From Capsulimonas corticalis (lineage in GTDB: Bacteria > Armatimonadota > Armatimonadia > Armatimonadales > Capsulimonadaceae), in NCBI RefSeq assembly GCF_003574315.2, contig NZ_AP025739.1, positions 3,472,001 to 3,536,000 on the forward strand: a stretch of 64,000 nt of DNA, read 5' to 3'. A program made the position numbers and the translations under genes. Positions 8,506-18,320 of this stretch are shown one piece after another. The number at the start of each line of letters is the position of its first letter. The first letter of the stretch is position 1. The notes beneath the pieces were generated by a model, which had not been told where the DNA came from, searched no databases, and was given only the letters and a program-made list of their open reading frames with translations.

Positions 8506-8751
8506 CTACCCTCCGCTCATCGGGGGCAGAAACGCGACTTCATCGCCATCGCGCAAAATCGTCCGATCGTCGGCAAACTCCGCATTCACCGCCACGCGCC
8601 CCGCCGGCAGCCGCGCGGCCAGCGCCGGAAACGTCGCGGCTAAAGTTTCGGCGCAGCCGGCCGCCGTCACGCCCTCAGGCAGATCGAGGCGCAGGTTATC
8701 CGTCCCGGCGGCGTCCTGATAACTGGCGAATAGGAGAACGGTGACTTGCAT
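8506..8751 (-). CDS. moaD: molybdopterin synthase sulfur carrier subunit MoaD
   Basis: Ubiquitin-like sulfur carrier of 81 residues ending in the diagnostic Gly-Gly (PPMSGG), which becomes the thiocarboxylate that feeds MoaE. The sequence VTVLLFASYQDAAG and the AVNAEFADDRTILRDGDEVAFLPP segment match MoaD. It is the first gene of the moaD-moaE-rimI-tsaD chain; a long palindromic repeat lies directly upstream. Confidence 0.95.
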   Translation of the reverse strand: MQVTVLLFASYQDAAGTDNLRLDLPEGVTAAGCAETLAATFPALAARLPAGRVAVNAEFADDRTILRDGDEVAFLPPMSGG

Positions 8752-8815
8752 AGGAACGATTTCTGATACTTTCGTGGGCCTGAGTTCTACCTACCCCGGC
8801 GCTTTGCGCTCCCAT

Positions 8816-8967
8816 GGCAAACCCACCCCGGCCCTTCGGGCCACCCCTCCCTCGGGCGGGAAGGGTAAGTAAGATTGCCTCTTACGGTGGGCGCCTGCGA
8901 ACACACGCTCTGAAATAACCCTTCCCGTCGGCGGAGGGGTGGCGCGAAGCGCCGGGGTGGGTTTGCC
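8816..8967. repeat. long inverted-repeat element, family A, copy 1
   Basis: Arms of about 50 bp (8816-8866 and about 8917-8967) form an imperfect palindrome that begins GGCAAACCCACCCC and ends in the reverse complement. The central ~50 bp shows clear similarity, in inverted orientation, to the centre of the copy at 42149-42352 (both contain ATTTCAGAG and a CGTAA-AGGC-ATCTTAC stretch). It carries no protein gene and fills the moaD/FapA gap. Confidence 0.85.
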
Positions 8968-8983
8968 CCGAAACGCCCGCAGA

Positions 8984-10165
8984 TTACTGATAAGGCGTCA
9001 TCCGGATCTGACCGATTTCATAGTCCTTCGTGAGGGAGACAAACTGTGTCACGGCGCGCACTTCGAGCGGCGCGTCGTCCACCAGCACTTTCACTTTGGG
9101 GAAGATCTTATCGGTGACCGACACGCGCGCGGCGTGGTTTTTGTTTATCATACCCAGCGCGGCGGATTTTTCGGATGACAGACGCATGAGGTCGGCGTGG
9201 ATGCGGCCTTTGCGGATGGCGGCGACCCAAAGGCGCACGCGGTCTTCGATGGGAAGCTCATCGCCCCGTTCCTCGACCGGAAGGAGTTCATCGCGCAGGC
9301 GCTGGCATTCGCCCAGCAGGCGGACATCGCGCTCGGCGCGGGCGCGGATGGCGTCGACGCGGTCCATCAAGTGTTTGTTGTGGCCGGCGATCAGCACCGT
9401 GGGGATGCCGGAGAGGGAGCCGGCGCTTTTGGCTTCGACAATCTCGTGGCCGTAGCAGGAGCCGCCCATTACGGAGCCTCGAACGATGATGCTCCCGCCT
9501 GCTTCCAGAAATGAGTGCACGGAGCTTTCCTGAATGGCGATGCTGCCGCGCAGGGCTTCCACATGCGCGCCTTGCAGGAACTTACAGGAGATGCGGCCGT
9601 GCGACGAGCGCGCCGAGCCGAGAAAGCCGCCGGTGACGACGATATCGCCGCCGGCGTCCAGCACGGCGGCTTCCACGTCTCCGAAGATATGGATCGATCC
9701 CGACGCCTTGATGCGCATGCCCTTTGCGACATCGCCGTGGATGCGGACGTCGCCGCTGTGCGTCACATTCCCTGTGGCGGGGCCGACGCCGCCGGCGATC
9801 TCCCGTACGGGCTGATCGGAGACGGGGGGCGGGGCGCTGACGGTGTGGGTCGGCTGCTCCTCCAGCGCTTTGTTGAACGCTTCATCGAGGGCTTTGCAAA
9901 ACGCGTCGGGCATCAGGGGGGCAAGCGCGCCCGCCAGCCAGGGCATGGGCGCGCCAAACTCCAGGCCGTCGTCCTCTTCGTTTGTCAGGTCGGCGACCGA
10001 CGGGGCGACCTCGGTCACGCGCAGCTTGAACAGCACGCCGCGCGCCGGATTCCCCTCCTGCAAGACCTCATGGGCGACGCGCCTTGGTTCGCAATGGAGC
10101 AGCAGCGCCGCGCGCTCCAGCACTGCTTCAATCGACTTCCCCTGTACGACGAGTGACTTTTCCAT
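8984..10165 (-). CDS. FapA-like (DUF342) polymer-forming protein
   Basis: Protein of 393 residues with an N-terminal Jag-N-like segment (KSIEAVLERAALLLHCEPRRVAHEVLQEG, about 10-40), an acidic/Pro linker, then a FapA/DUF342 beta-helix region (about 165-270) of short repeats such as GDVRIHGDV, GSIHIFGDVEAAVLDAGGDIVV and GSIIVRGSVMGGS. A helical segment and a small C-terminal beta domain follow. FapA proteins are often linked to flagella or polar organelles, but the molecular role is not established. It is not adjacent to the flagellar operon at 41-50 kb. A GAGGA ribosome binding site precedes the ATG. It is 13 bases downstream of hslU on the same strand. Confidence 0.8.
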   Translation of the reverse strand: MEKSLVVQGKSIEAVLERAALLLHCEPRRVAHEVLQEGNPARGVLFKLRVTEVAPSVADLTNEEDDGLEFGAPMPWLAGALAPLMPDAFCKALDEAFNKALEEQPTHTVSAPPPVSDQPVREIAGGVGPATGNVTHSGDVRIHGDVAKGMRIKASGSIHIFGDVEAAVLDAGGDIVVTGGFLGSARSSHGRISCKFLQGAHVEALRGSIAIQESSVHSFLEAGGSIIVRGSVMGGSCYGHEIVEAKSAGSLSGIPTVLIAGHNKHLMDRVDAIRARAERDVRLLGECQRLRDELLPVEERGDELPIEDRVRLWVAAIRKGRIHADLMRLSSEKSAALGMINKNHAARVSVTDKIFPKVKVLVDDAPLEVRAVTQFVSLTKDYEIGQIRMTPYQ

Positions 10166-10178
10166 TTCCCGGTATCCT

Positions 10179-11663
<1,485 letters not shown>

Positions 11664-11691
11664 AAGTCTTTCCTGTCTGTTGCGGGTCTTT

Positions 11692-11737
11692 ACCTACCTG
11701 GCGCTTCGGGGCAAACCCACCCCCGCCCGAGGGCCTC
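11692..11737. repeat. fragment of family A repeat
   Basis: CTACCTGGCGCTTCGGGGC followed by AAACCCACCCCCGCCCGAGGG matches one outer arm of the family A palindromes (8.8 kb and 42.2 kb) with an internal deletion. It lies between hslU and the upstream secreted-protein gene, and appears to be a decayed copy. Confidence 0.6.
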
Positions 11738-11739
11738 TC

Positions 11740-12624
11740 TTACTTCCCGTTCCCCAATTTCTCATCCACATCGCTCGCTCCGTAAGCCGCCAGCAGCGCG
11801 CGTTCGGCGGCGTGGGCGGCGGCGGTGGGCGGGGCGGGGGCGTCGCTGGGCAGCAGGCCCGCGAGGTTGCCGCCGCCGCCATCTCCGGTGGCGGCGATGG
11901 ACGGCGGCGGGGGCGCGAGCGCGCGGACGCTTTCGAGAATGCCTGGGGAAAGCGTTTTGGGCGCGCGGGAGACCAGCGAGGTGATATCCCGGGTCTGCGC
12001 GGCGAGCGAGGCTTTGGTCAGCGACCCCGCGCGGCGCGCGGCGAGGGTGCGTCCCAACTCGATCGCCCAGAGCGCCTCATCGCCGCCCTGAAGCTTTAAT
12101 ATCGGGGTGAGGTTAAACTGAAGCGAGGTCATGTCGTCCTGCACGACGCGCACTTCGTCGATAGTCGCCAGGATCGCGGTGACGCGCTTGTCCTTGCTTT
12201 CCTTTTTTTTATTGGATGGGAGCGGCGCGGTGAGCATCTGGGAAAGCGGCGTGATCGATTGCAGCGCCTTTTCCGGGCCTTCGATCTTGACGAGATCGTC
12301 CAGGACGAGTGTGACGGCGTTTGCTTCGAACTTTCGCAGGATGTGCGACTGTGCCACCAGATCGTTCACATACTTGTCGGTCGCTTCGCCTTCGTCGATG
12401 GAAGACAGGCCCTGAACGTCCGCGAGGTAGCCGCGCTGATGATCGGCCAGGGACTGCAAGGTGTATCCCAGGCGCATCGCCGCCTTTTGTACGGTGCTGG
12501 GAGCATCCGGCGCGGCGACTGCGGCGGCGGGCGCGGCCGGCGCCGGGTCTGCCGCGCGCACGGGAATGGCGGCGCCGGCCAGCGCGGCGGCCGCCAGGGT
12601 GAAGGCAAATTTATTAAAGCTCAT
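11740..12624 (-). CDS. secreted protein of unknown function between hslV and hslU
   Basis: Protein of 294 residues that I do not recognise. It has a clear signal peptide (MSFNKFAFTLAAAALAGAAIPVRA, cleavage likely after about residue 24), an Ala/Pro-rich stretch, then a mainly helical region (about 45-240) and a Pro/Gly/Ala-rich C-terminal tail. The ATG at 12624 overlaps the last codons of hslV by 11 bases, so translation may be coupled. An exported protein between the two subunits of a cytoplasmic protease is odd. The coding reality is supported by the signal peptide and the overlap arrangement. Confidence 0.7.
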   Translation of the reverse strand: MSFNKFAFTLAAAALAGAAIPVRAADPAPAAPAAAVAAPDAPSTVQKAAMRLGYTLQSLADHQRGYLADVQGLSSIDEGEATDKYVNDLVAQSHILRKFEANAVTLVLDDLVKIEGPEKALQSITPLSQMLTAPLPSNKKKESKDKRVTAILATIDEVRVVQDDMTSLQFNLTPILKLQGGDEALWAIELGRTLAARRAGSLTKASLAAQTRDITSLVSRAPKTLSPGILESVRALAPPPPSIAATGDGGGGNLAGLLPSDAPAPPTAAAHAAERALLAAYGASDVDEKLGNGK

Positions 12625-13150
12625 CGACGGAGATATTCCCATTCGTATAGATGCAGATCTCGGAGGCGACGCGCAGGGCCTTTTCGGCGATCTCGCGCGC
12701 CGACAGATCCGTGTTCTCCAGCAGCGCCTTGGCGGCGGCCTGGGCGTACGGTCCGCCGCTGCCGATGGCCGCGATGCCGTCGTCGGTCTCCAGGACATTG
12801 CCGTCGCCGGAGATCACGAGGAGGTACTCGGGGTCGGCGACGATCATCAGCGCCTCAAACCGGCGCAGCACCCGGTCCGAGCGCCATTCCTTGGCGAAGT
12901 CGATCACGGCGCGGCGCAGATTGCCGTTGACCCCCTCCAGGATCGCCTCGAAGCGGTCCGCGAGCGCCTGGGCGTCGGCGGCGCTGCCGGCGAAGCCGGT
13001 CAGGATCTTTCCATTGTACAATCGGCGTATCTTTTTGGCGGTGTTTTTCATCACCGTCTTGTCCAAAGTCACCTGGCCGTCGCCCGCGATGGCGACCTTG
13101 CCGTTCCGTTTCACGCCCACGATCGTGGTGGCGTGCATCTTCACTTCCAT
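12614..13150 (-). CDS. hslV: ATP-dependent protease peptidase subunit HslV
   Basis: Threonine peptidase of 178 residues (ClpQ), which forms the double-hexamer core of HslUV. The MHATTIVGVKRNGKVAIAGDGQVTLDKTVMK region is diagnostic; the mature N-terminal Thr should be the first T of TTIVGVKR, so a short propeptide (MEVKMHA) must be removed. A start at the internal ATG (13138) would leave only MHA. The C-terminus YTNGNISVDEL is typical. A divergent promoter region separates it from menG/ubiE. Confidence 0.97.
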   Translation of the reverse strand: MEVKMHATTIVGVKRNGKVAIAGDGQVTLDKTVMKNTAKKIRRLYNGKILTGFAGSAADAQALADRFEAILEGVNGNLRRAVIDFAKEWRSDRVLRRFEALMIVADPEYLLVISGDGNVLETDDGIAAIGSGGPYAQAAAKALLENTDLSAREIAEKALRVASEICIYTNGNISVDEL

Positions 13151-13199
13151 GCAAATTTCTCCTGGGTTTTGCCCCTGCCGGGCGTCCCGTATTGGCGCA

Positions 13200-13228
13200 T
13201 TGACAGTTCACCGCCTAACTGGTATAAT
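13200..13228 (+). promoter_or_regulatory. consensus promoter of menG/ubiE
   Basis: TTGACA (13200-13205) and TATAAT (13223-13228) are separated by exactly 17 bases. The expected start is about 24 bases upstream of the ATG at 13259, and a GCGGAG ribosome binding site lies in between. Confidence 0.9.
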
Positions 13229-13258
13229 CCTGTTTCAGAGATTGCGGAGTTTTTCACA

Positions 13259-14020
13259 ATGTCCGGCGCCACTTCTCAAAAACTGTCTCATGTCCCTGTT
13301 TTGGACCAGCCCGTCACCCCGGCGGAGAAGGCGCGATACGTGCGCTCGATGTTCGACGACATCGCGCACCGATACGATCTTCTGAACACCGTTCTGTCCG
13401 CTGGAATTCACCATTCGTGGCGCACCTTCGCCACACGCTGCGCCGCTCTTCAGCCTGGCGATCAGGTGCTGGATCTTTGTACGGGAACCGGTGATTGGAC
13501 CGTCCTGCTGCGCCGCGCCGTCGGCCCGCGCGGCCAGGTCATCGGTCTCGACTTCTCCCTTCCCATGCTGCAAAGCGGAATTCGCAAGTTCAAGCAGGCG
13601 CGGGCGCAGTTCGCGCAGGGCGACGCCGTGCGTCTGCCGCTGGCGTCCGGCGTGTTCGACGCCGTGACCGTCGCGTTTGGAATCCGTAATGTGGCCGAGA
13701 TCGATCGGGCGTTCGTGGAGATCGCGCGAGTCCTGAAGCCGGGCGGCCGGGTGGTTTGTTTGGAGTTCGCGACGCCGCATCCCGGATTGTTTCAACAGTT
13801 CTACTCCCTGCACTCGCGTTATGTGATGCCCCGCCTGGGCGGAGCCCTCAGCGGTCGTCCTGACGCTTATACATACTTACCTGAATCGGTCATCCGTTTC
13901 AAAACTCGCGAAGAATTGGCGCAGATCATGCGCGACGCGGGTTTGAACCCCGTCCGATATGTCGATTTGACCTTTGGTCTGGTCTGCGTCCACGTCGGAC
14001 ACAAGCCGGACGCCGCGTGA
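13259..14020 (+). CDS. ubiE: demethylmenaquinone/2-polyprenyl-benzoquinol methyltransferase
   Basis: SAM-dependent C-methyltransferase of 253 residues for the last methylation in menaquinone (MenG) or ubiquinone synthesis. It shows FDDIAHRYDLLNTVLSAGIHHSWR, the SAM motif VLDLCTGTGDW, the GLDFSLPML acidic loop and FGIRNV, all UbiE/MenG hallmarks. A consensus promoter and GCGGAG ribosome binding site fix the ATG at 13259. The stop overlaps the GTG of the polyprenyl diphosphate synthase gene, placing ring methylation and side-chain synthesis in one operon; menaquinone is the likelier product. Confidence 0.93.
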   Translation: MSGATSQKLSHVPVLDQPVTPAEKARYVRSMFDDIAHRYDLLNTVLSAGIHHSWRTFATRCAALQPGDQVLDLCTGTGDWTVLLRRAVGPRGQVIGLDFSLPMLQSGIRKFKQARAQFAQGDAVRLPLASGVFDAVTVAFGIRNVAEIDRAFVEIARVLKPGGRVVCLEFATPHPGLFQQFYSLHSRYVMPRLGGALSGRPDAYTYLPESVIRFKTREELAQIMRDAGLNPVRYVDLTFGLVCVHVGHKPDAA

Positions 14021-15087
14021 GCGGACTCCCAGAAAGCACCGCGATGAGCGCACCCGCAACCAGCCCGCCTTCCATGGCGGAAGATCCTCTGGGCCAGAAG
14101 CCCGCCAGCGAGACGGGATTTTTGGATCCGATCCTGAGCGATCTGTCGGCGGTCGAGACCCTGCTCAATGAAGAGATCCGGTCCGACGTCCGCGCCGCCT
14201 ACGCCATTTCCGGCCACACGCTATCCGCCGGCGGCAAGCGCCTGCGTCCCGCGCTGCTCGTGCTCTCGGCGCGCGCCGCGCAGTGCGCCTATCCCGCCCG
14301 CACCATCACCGCCTCCGCTTCCGCCGCAGAACTGATCCATATGGCGTCGCTGATCCATGACGACGTGGTGGACAACGCGACTGAGCGGCGTGGGCGTCCG
14401 ACGGCGAACGCCGCCTATGGCAACCAGATCAGCGTTCTGGTCGGCGATTATCTCCTGGCGAAGAGCATTTACCTTGCGGCGCGCGAGGGCAACATCGACG
14501 TCATCCGTGTCTTCAGCAACGTCACCATCGGCCTGAGCGAAGGCGAAGTGCTTCAGATCACGGCCAAGGGCGATGTCGATACGACGGAAGAGACCTACCG
14601 CAAGATCATCGAGAAGAAGACCGCCGGGTTTATCGCCGGCTGCTGCGAGATCGGCGGCATGCTCGCCGAGGCGCCGCCGGAATCGATCGCCGCGCTGGCG
14701 TCCTACGGCATGAACTGCGGCCTCGCCTTCCAAGTCGCCGACGATCTGCTGGACTACGTCGGCGACCCCAAAGTGACCGGCAAGGCGCTCGACGGCGACC
14801 TGCGCGAAGGCAAGATGACCCTGCCGCTGATTCTCGCCGTGCGCGACGCCAGCGAAGCCGAGCGCGAGCAGCTCATGCAGACCCTGCAAACTCCCGAAGA
14901 CCTGTCCGACGCCGATATCGCGCGGGTCCACCAGGCGATCGAAAACTGCGACGGCTACCGGCGCACCATGGAAGCGGCGCAAGCCTACGCTCAGAGCGCG
15001 AAAGACGCTCTGTCGGTTCTGCCCGCCTCCCTGTACCGCGACTCCCTGGCCGCCCTCGCCGACTACGCCGTGACGCGGCAGCGCTAG
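14017..15087 (+). CDS. polyprenyl diphosphate synthase (long-chain trans-prenyltransferase)
   Basis: Polyprenyl synthetase of 356 residues. The first Asp-rich motif is LIHDDVVDNATERRGRPT and the second is VADDLLDYVGD, both intact; GGKRLRPALL binds diphosphate. It makes the long isoprenoid tail (hepta- to decaprenyl) for quinone synthesis. The GTG at 14017 overlaps the ubiE stop in a GTGA arrangement; an ATG at 14044 is an alternative, and the first ~30 residues are low complexity. Adjacent menG supports a heptaprenyl/octaprenyl role in menaquinone formation. Confidence 0.93.
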   Translation: MSGLPESTAMSAPATSPPSMAEDPLGQKPASETGFLDPILSDLSAVETLLNEEIRSDVRAAYAISGHTLSAGGKRLRPALLVLSARAAQCAYPARTITASASAAELIHMASLIHDDVVDNATERRGRPTANAAYGNQISVLVGDYLLAKSIYLAAREGNIDVIRVFSNVTIGLSEGEVLQITAKGDVDTTEETYRKIIEKKTAGFIAGCCEIGGMLAEAPPESIAALASYGMNCGLAFQVADDLLDYVGDPKVTGKALDGDLREGKMTLPLILAVRDASEAEREQLMQTLQTPEDLSDADIARVHQAIENCDGYRRTMEAAQAYAQSAKDALSVLPASLYRDSLAALADYAVTRQR

Positions 15088-15231
15088 GCGCGGCGCAAAT
15101 GCGTCTTTTCTGGACGCCAAGCGTTTAACAAAGATTAGTCACACCCTGGCGGCGCAAGCGCCAAGGATATTTGCCGTCCTCTGGCGAACCCTTTCCCCGA
15201 CCTCATCCGTTCAACGCTCAGGAGGCCGTCA

Positions 15232-16893
15232 ATGCCCGCTGGTAAATGGACGTTCGACAATCCCGTCATCGCCAAGGAGCTGCGTGGGCGCATGCGCGGG
15301 CCGCGCGCTTACTGGATGCTGTTTGGGTATCTGAGCCTGCTCTCCGTCTCCACGCTGCTTTCGTATTACGCCTGGTGGCGCTCGCACGCCTCAGAGCTCG
15401 CCAACGGCGCGATCGCCGGCAGCTTCACGGCGGGACGCGAGTTCTACATGATCCTGTTCGCCGTGCAGGCGTGCTTGGTCGCCCTGATCGCTCCGGCGCT
15501 TACCTCGGGGGCGATCTCCATTGAGCGCGAGCAGCGGACGCTGGAGATGCTCCAGTGTACGACGCTCCGCCCGCGCGCGCTGGTTGCCGGGAAGCTCGTC
15601 GCTTCCTTGTCCTATGTGATCCTGCTGCTCACTTCGTCGATCCCCCTGATCTCGCTGTGTTTTCTGCTCGGCGGCGTCTCTCCCGAGGAGGTCGGCGCGG
15701 CGTACTTGATGCTGATCTGCGACGCCTTCTTCTTTGGCTCCGTCGCGCTCTGCTGGTCGGTTTACGCGGCGAACACCGTTACGTCCGTGATCCTGTCGTA
15801 TCTGACGCTCGTGGTTTATTTTTGCGTGACGCTGCCGCTGGGACTGGCCGGGCTCTTTGGCGGCTTCGGCATGGGGCGGATCTCCCTGGTGGCGCTGAAC
15901 CCGGTCGGCGCGATGGCCGCGACGAGTTCCGAGTCCTGGTACGGAGCGCATGCGCCTGCGTGGGGGCTGGCCGTGCTGGTCAATGGGGGATTGGCGCTGC
16001 TTGCCTGCCGTCTGGGCGTGCATCGCTTGGAGGATGAAGCGATCCGGCGCACGTTCCGTCTGCGCTGTTATCTGTTCGCCGTGATCATGGGATTGATCGT
16101 GGTCGTGGACGGCGGAAATCTCGGAGTGTTGACGGGGGGCGCTGGCGCTGACCGAATGGCCGTTTTGGGAGCGGTTGGGCTGGGAGCGCTGCTGCTCTTC
16201 CTCCCGCCGCTGGTCACCGGAGAAGCGCGAGACCTCGATCCGCCTTATGGAGCGCAGGGATGGCGCTGGCTGACGTTCGACGTGCGGGACGTATTCCGGA
16301 CCGCTTCGCTGCGCGCGGTCTTCCCAACGGCTGTGGTGACGACCCTGGCGGCGTCGGCGGCCTCCGCAATCGCCTGGATGGCCTGGAGGAAAGTCGTGTC
16401 GGGCGCATTCCGCATTCCGCATTTGGCCGTGATCCTTGCCCCGTCGCTCGCGCTTCTGCTCTCGGCAAGTATCTTTATCGCGGGAATCGGCCTGTTTCTG
16501 TCCGTGCTGCTCCGAAACCGCTGGGGCGCATTATGCCTGTCCTATGTGGCGATCTTTCTGGCGATGGTCGCGCCGGCGATCGCCTATCTGAGCGTCGATA
16601 ATGAAGACGCCGCCCGAGTCGCTCATGACCCCGGGATTTACCTGATGTACCTCTCTCCGGTCACCGCCGTCGCCGAAGCTGTTCAAACGTTCGATCCCGC
16701 TCCCTACAACAAACTGGCGCTCGGTCCGTATTTGGCCGGCTATGGACACGGCATGGTCTGGGCGATCAGCTCGGTCCTCTACGTGCTCTTGGCCGCGGTC
16801 CTGGCCGCGCTCGCGCACCGGATCCACGCCCGCCGCGCCGCCGGCGAACGCGTCCGCGCCGCGAAAGCCGACAAAACAAACGCCGCCGCGTAA
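15232..16893 (+). CDS. ABC-2 type transporter permease (orphan)
   Basis: Multispanning membrane protein of 553 residues with roughly 12 hydrophobic helices. The N-terminal NPVIAKELRGRMRGPRAYWM and the region LTSGAISIEREQRTLEMLQCTTLRPRALVAGKLVAS, with its conserved cytoplasmic E-R-E-x-x-T-L motif, are typical of ABC-2 permease-like proteins. No ATPase gene is next to it. The substrate is unknown. The ATG follows a CAGGAGG ribosome binding site. The stop codon lies in the loop of a GC-rich hairpin. Confidence 0.85.
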   Translation: MPAGKWTFDNPVIAKELRGRMRGPRAYWMLFGYLSLLSVSTLLSYYAWWRSHASELANGAIAGSFTAGREFYMILFAVQACLVALIAPALTSGAISIEREQRTLEMLQCTTLRPRALVAGKLVASLSYVILLLTSSIPLISLCFLLGGVSPEEVGAAYLMLICDAFFFGSVALCWSVYAANTVTSVILSYLTLVVYFCVTLPLGLAGLFGGFGMGRISLVALNPVGAMAATSSESWYGAHAPAWGLAVLVNGGLALLACRLGVHRLEDEAIRRTFRLRCYLFAVIMGLIVVVDGGNLGVLTGGAGADRMAVLGAVGLGALLLFLPPLVTGEARDLDPPYGAQGWRWLTFDVRDVFRTASLRAVFPTAVVTTLAASAASAIAWMAWRKVVSGAFRIPHLAVILAPSLALLLSASIFIAGIGLFLSVLLRNRWGALCLSYVAIFLAMVAPAIAYLSVDNEDAARVAHDPGIYLMYLSPVTAVAEAVQTFDPAPYNKLALGPYLAGYGHGMVWAISSVLYVLLAAVLAALAHRIHARRAAGERVRAAKADKTNAAA

Positions 16894-16905
16894 AACGCGG
16901 CGGCG
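16881..16905 (+). terminator. hairpin at the end of the ABC-2 permease gene
   Basis: CGCCGCCGCG (16881-16890) and CGCGGCGGCG (16896-16905) form a perfect 10-bp stem with the TAA stop codon in its 5-base loop. Only ATT follows, so Rho-independent termination is not certain. It separates the permease gene from convergent lexA. Confidence 0.55.
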
Positions 16906-16936
16906 ATTCCCCGATCCTCAAACTTCTCTGAGTTCG

Positions 16937-17560
16937 CTAAAACTTCTTGATCGCCAGCAGCACGCGGCCGAGGATGGATACATCCTGGCTGATGATGGGC
17001 TCGAAGTCCGGGTTCTGCGGCTGTAAGCGCACGCCGCCTTTTTCTCCGTAAAATGTTTTGACGGTTGCGTCGTCGCCGATCAGGGCGACGACGATTTCGC
17101 CGTCGCGCGCCGTGGTTTGTTTGCGGGCGATGACGATGTCGCCGTTATCGATCCCCGCGCCGACCATGGAGCGCCCCGTGACTTCCAGGGCGAATAGATC
17201 GCGTCCGCTCTCGGACCCGCGCGGCAGCAGGGAGAGGGGCAGGGGAAGCATCTCGGGCGTCTCGGACTGTTCGGCGAGCATGGGGACGCCGCCGGCCACT
17301 TTTCCCAGCAGCGGCACGCAAATGGCGCGGCCGAGCTGCATGGGAGTCCCCTCGTCCATCAATTCGATTCCACGTTTGTAGCGATCTCGCCGAATATAAC
17401 CTTTGAGTTCGAGATTATCTAAATGTTTTTTGACCGTGCAGCTGGAGCTCAGATTGACGAGCGCGCCGATTTCGCGGACCGTGGGGGCGTGACCCCGGAT
17501 TTCTATCTGCTGTCGAATGACAGCGAGTATGTCTTGCTGTTTTTCGGTTAAAGTAGTCAT
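16937..17560 (-). CDS. lexA: LexA SOS repressor
   Basis: LexA of 207 residues. A winged-helix DNA-binding domain (about 1-65, APTVREIGALVNLSSSCTVKKHLDNLELKGYIRR) is followed by the S24 autoprotease domain with the Ala89-Gly90 cleavage bond in KVAGGVPML, Ser131 in GRSMVGAGI and Lys168 in ATVKTF. The Ser-Lys spacing of 37 equals that of E. coli LexA. It represses DNA-damage genes until RecA filaments trigger self-cleavage. A GAGG ribosome binding site precedes the ATG; a TATACT -10 lies at 17616-17611. It is divergent from a LysM gene that carries SOS-like boxes. Confidence 0.97.
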   Translation of the reverse strand: MTTLTEKQQDILAVIRQQIEIRGHAPTVREIGALVNLSSSCTVKKHLDNLELKGYIRRDRYKRGIELMDEGTPMQLGRAICVPLLGKVAGGVPMLAEQSETPEMLPLPLSLLPRGSESGRDLFALEVTGRSMVGAGIDNGDIVIARKQTTARDGEIVVALIGDDATVKTFYGEKGGVRLQPQNPDFEPIISQDVSILGRVLLAIKKF

Positions 17561-17679
17561 TAAGGAACCTCATAGAGTGCAAAAGAGGCGGAATAAGTGC
17601 ATATAGCGCTAGTATACCCGCATTTACGCAAGCGTTCACACAAAAGTTTCTTTTTTTACGCTCTTGGGGATAACTTTTC

Positions 17680-17708
17680 TTGACTCGGGAGCCGTTCTTT
17701 GGTATACT
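17680..17708 (+). promoter_or_regulatory. promoter of the LysM membrane-protein gene
   Basis: TTGACT (17680-17685) and TATACT (17703-17708) have 17-base spacing. The predicted start near 17715 is directly followed by two SOS-like boxes. Confidence 0.8.
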
Positions 17709-17718
17709 CTGGGTGTGG

Positions 17719-17749
17719 CGAACATTAGTTTGCCCGAAACATTAGTTTG
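17719..17749. promoter_or_regulatory. two tandem SOS-like (LexA) boxes
   Basis: CGAACATTAGTTTG at 17719-17732 has the CGAAC-N4-GTTYG form of the Gram-positive LexA box. A second copy, GAAACATTAGTTTG, lies at 17736-17749, 17 bp downstream. Both lie just after the -10 of the LysM gene, an ideal position for repression, and face the divergent lexA gene. Confidence 0.75.
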
Positions 17750-17780
17750 CTGTGTTGATCAACTGTTGAGGAGACTTCCG

Positions 17781-18284
17781 ATGGGTGCTTTGAGAATTGA
17801 TGTGTGTGAGAATGCGGCGTCAGACGAGCTCGTGGAGAGCGTTTCCGCTCCGCGTCTGGTGCTGACCAGCTTTGAAGAACTGCCGCCCGAAGTCAAGAAG
17901 ACTTCGCCGGTGAAAAATAACGCGCGTGTTCGCCGCGAGCGCCGCCGCCGGCGCGACGGCTACTGGCTTTCGGCTGTAATGATCTGCCTGACCATGGCCG
18001 CCGGAGGCGGCGTCTGGAGCACGCTGGCGCATATGCAGGCGGCGCATCCCGAGGAGACAATTACCGTTACGGTCAAGCCGGGCGATACGCTCTGGAAGTA
18101 CGCCAAACGCTTCGGATCCTCGGATCGCTACATTCTGGACCAGGTCGACGATCTGGCGCGCGCGAACTCACTGTCGAGCCGCGCGGCGCTGATCCCGGGA
18201 CAGCATTTGAAGATCGCGGTCACCAATCCCGTCGAGCTCGCGAAGCTGGAGACGAGCCGCGAACTAAAGCTCGCTCATCGGTAA
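17781..18284 (+). CDS. LysM-domain membrane protein, candidate SOS division inhibitor
   Basis: Protein of 167 residues with a basic, probably cytoplasmic N-terminal region (1-60, ending in RRERRRRRD), one transmembrane segment (about 61-83) and an extracytoplasmic LysM domain (about 94-146, VTVKPGDTLWKYAKRFGS...LIPGQHLKI). The architecture and its position divergent from lexA match Bacillus YneA, the SOS-induced cell-division suppressor, though YneA has a much shorter N-terminus. The promoter carries two SOS-like boxes. A TTGAGGAG ribosome binding site fixes the ATG at 17781. The division-inhibitor role is inferred from context and domain order, not from detailed similarity. Confidence 0.75.
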   Translation: MGALRIDVCENAASDELVESVSAPRLVLTSFEELPPEVKKTSPVKNNARVRRERRRRRDGYWLSAVMICLTMAAGGGVWSTLAHMQAAHPEETITVTVKPGDTLWKYAKRFGSSDRYILDQVDDLARANSLSSRAALIPGQHLKIAVTNPVELAKLETSRELKLAHR

Positions 18285-18320
18285 TATTGCCCGCTCATTT
18301 TGCTGGGACGGCTGAAATGC

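Noticed and set aside
12461-13258. Possible 519-residue fusion upstream of the ubiE/menG start
   Set aside because: The extra frame is antisense to hslV; a consensus promoter and ribosome binding site at 13200-13258 place the real start at 13259.
17561-17640. SOS box in the lexA promoter itself
   Set aside because: Only GAACGCTTGCG, a poor partial match, is near the lexA -10; lexA may be controlled from the shared boxes at 17719-17749 or not autoregulated.
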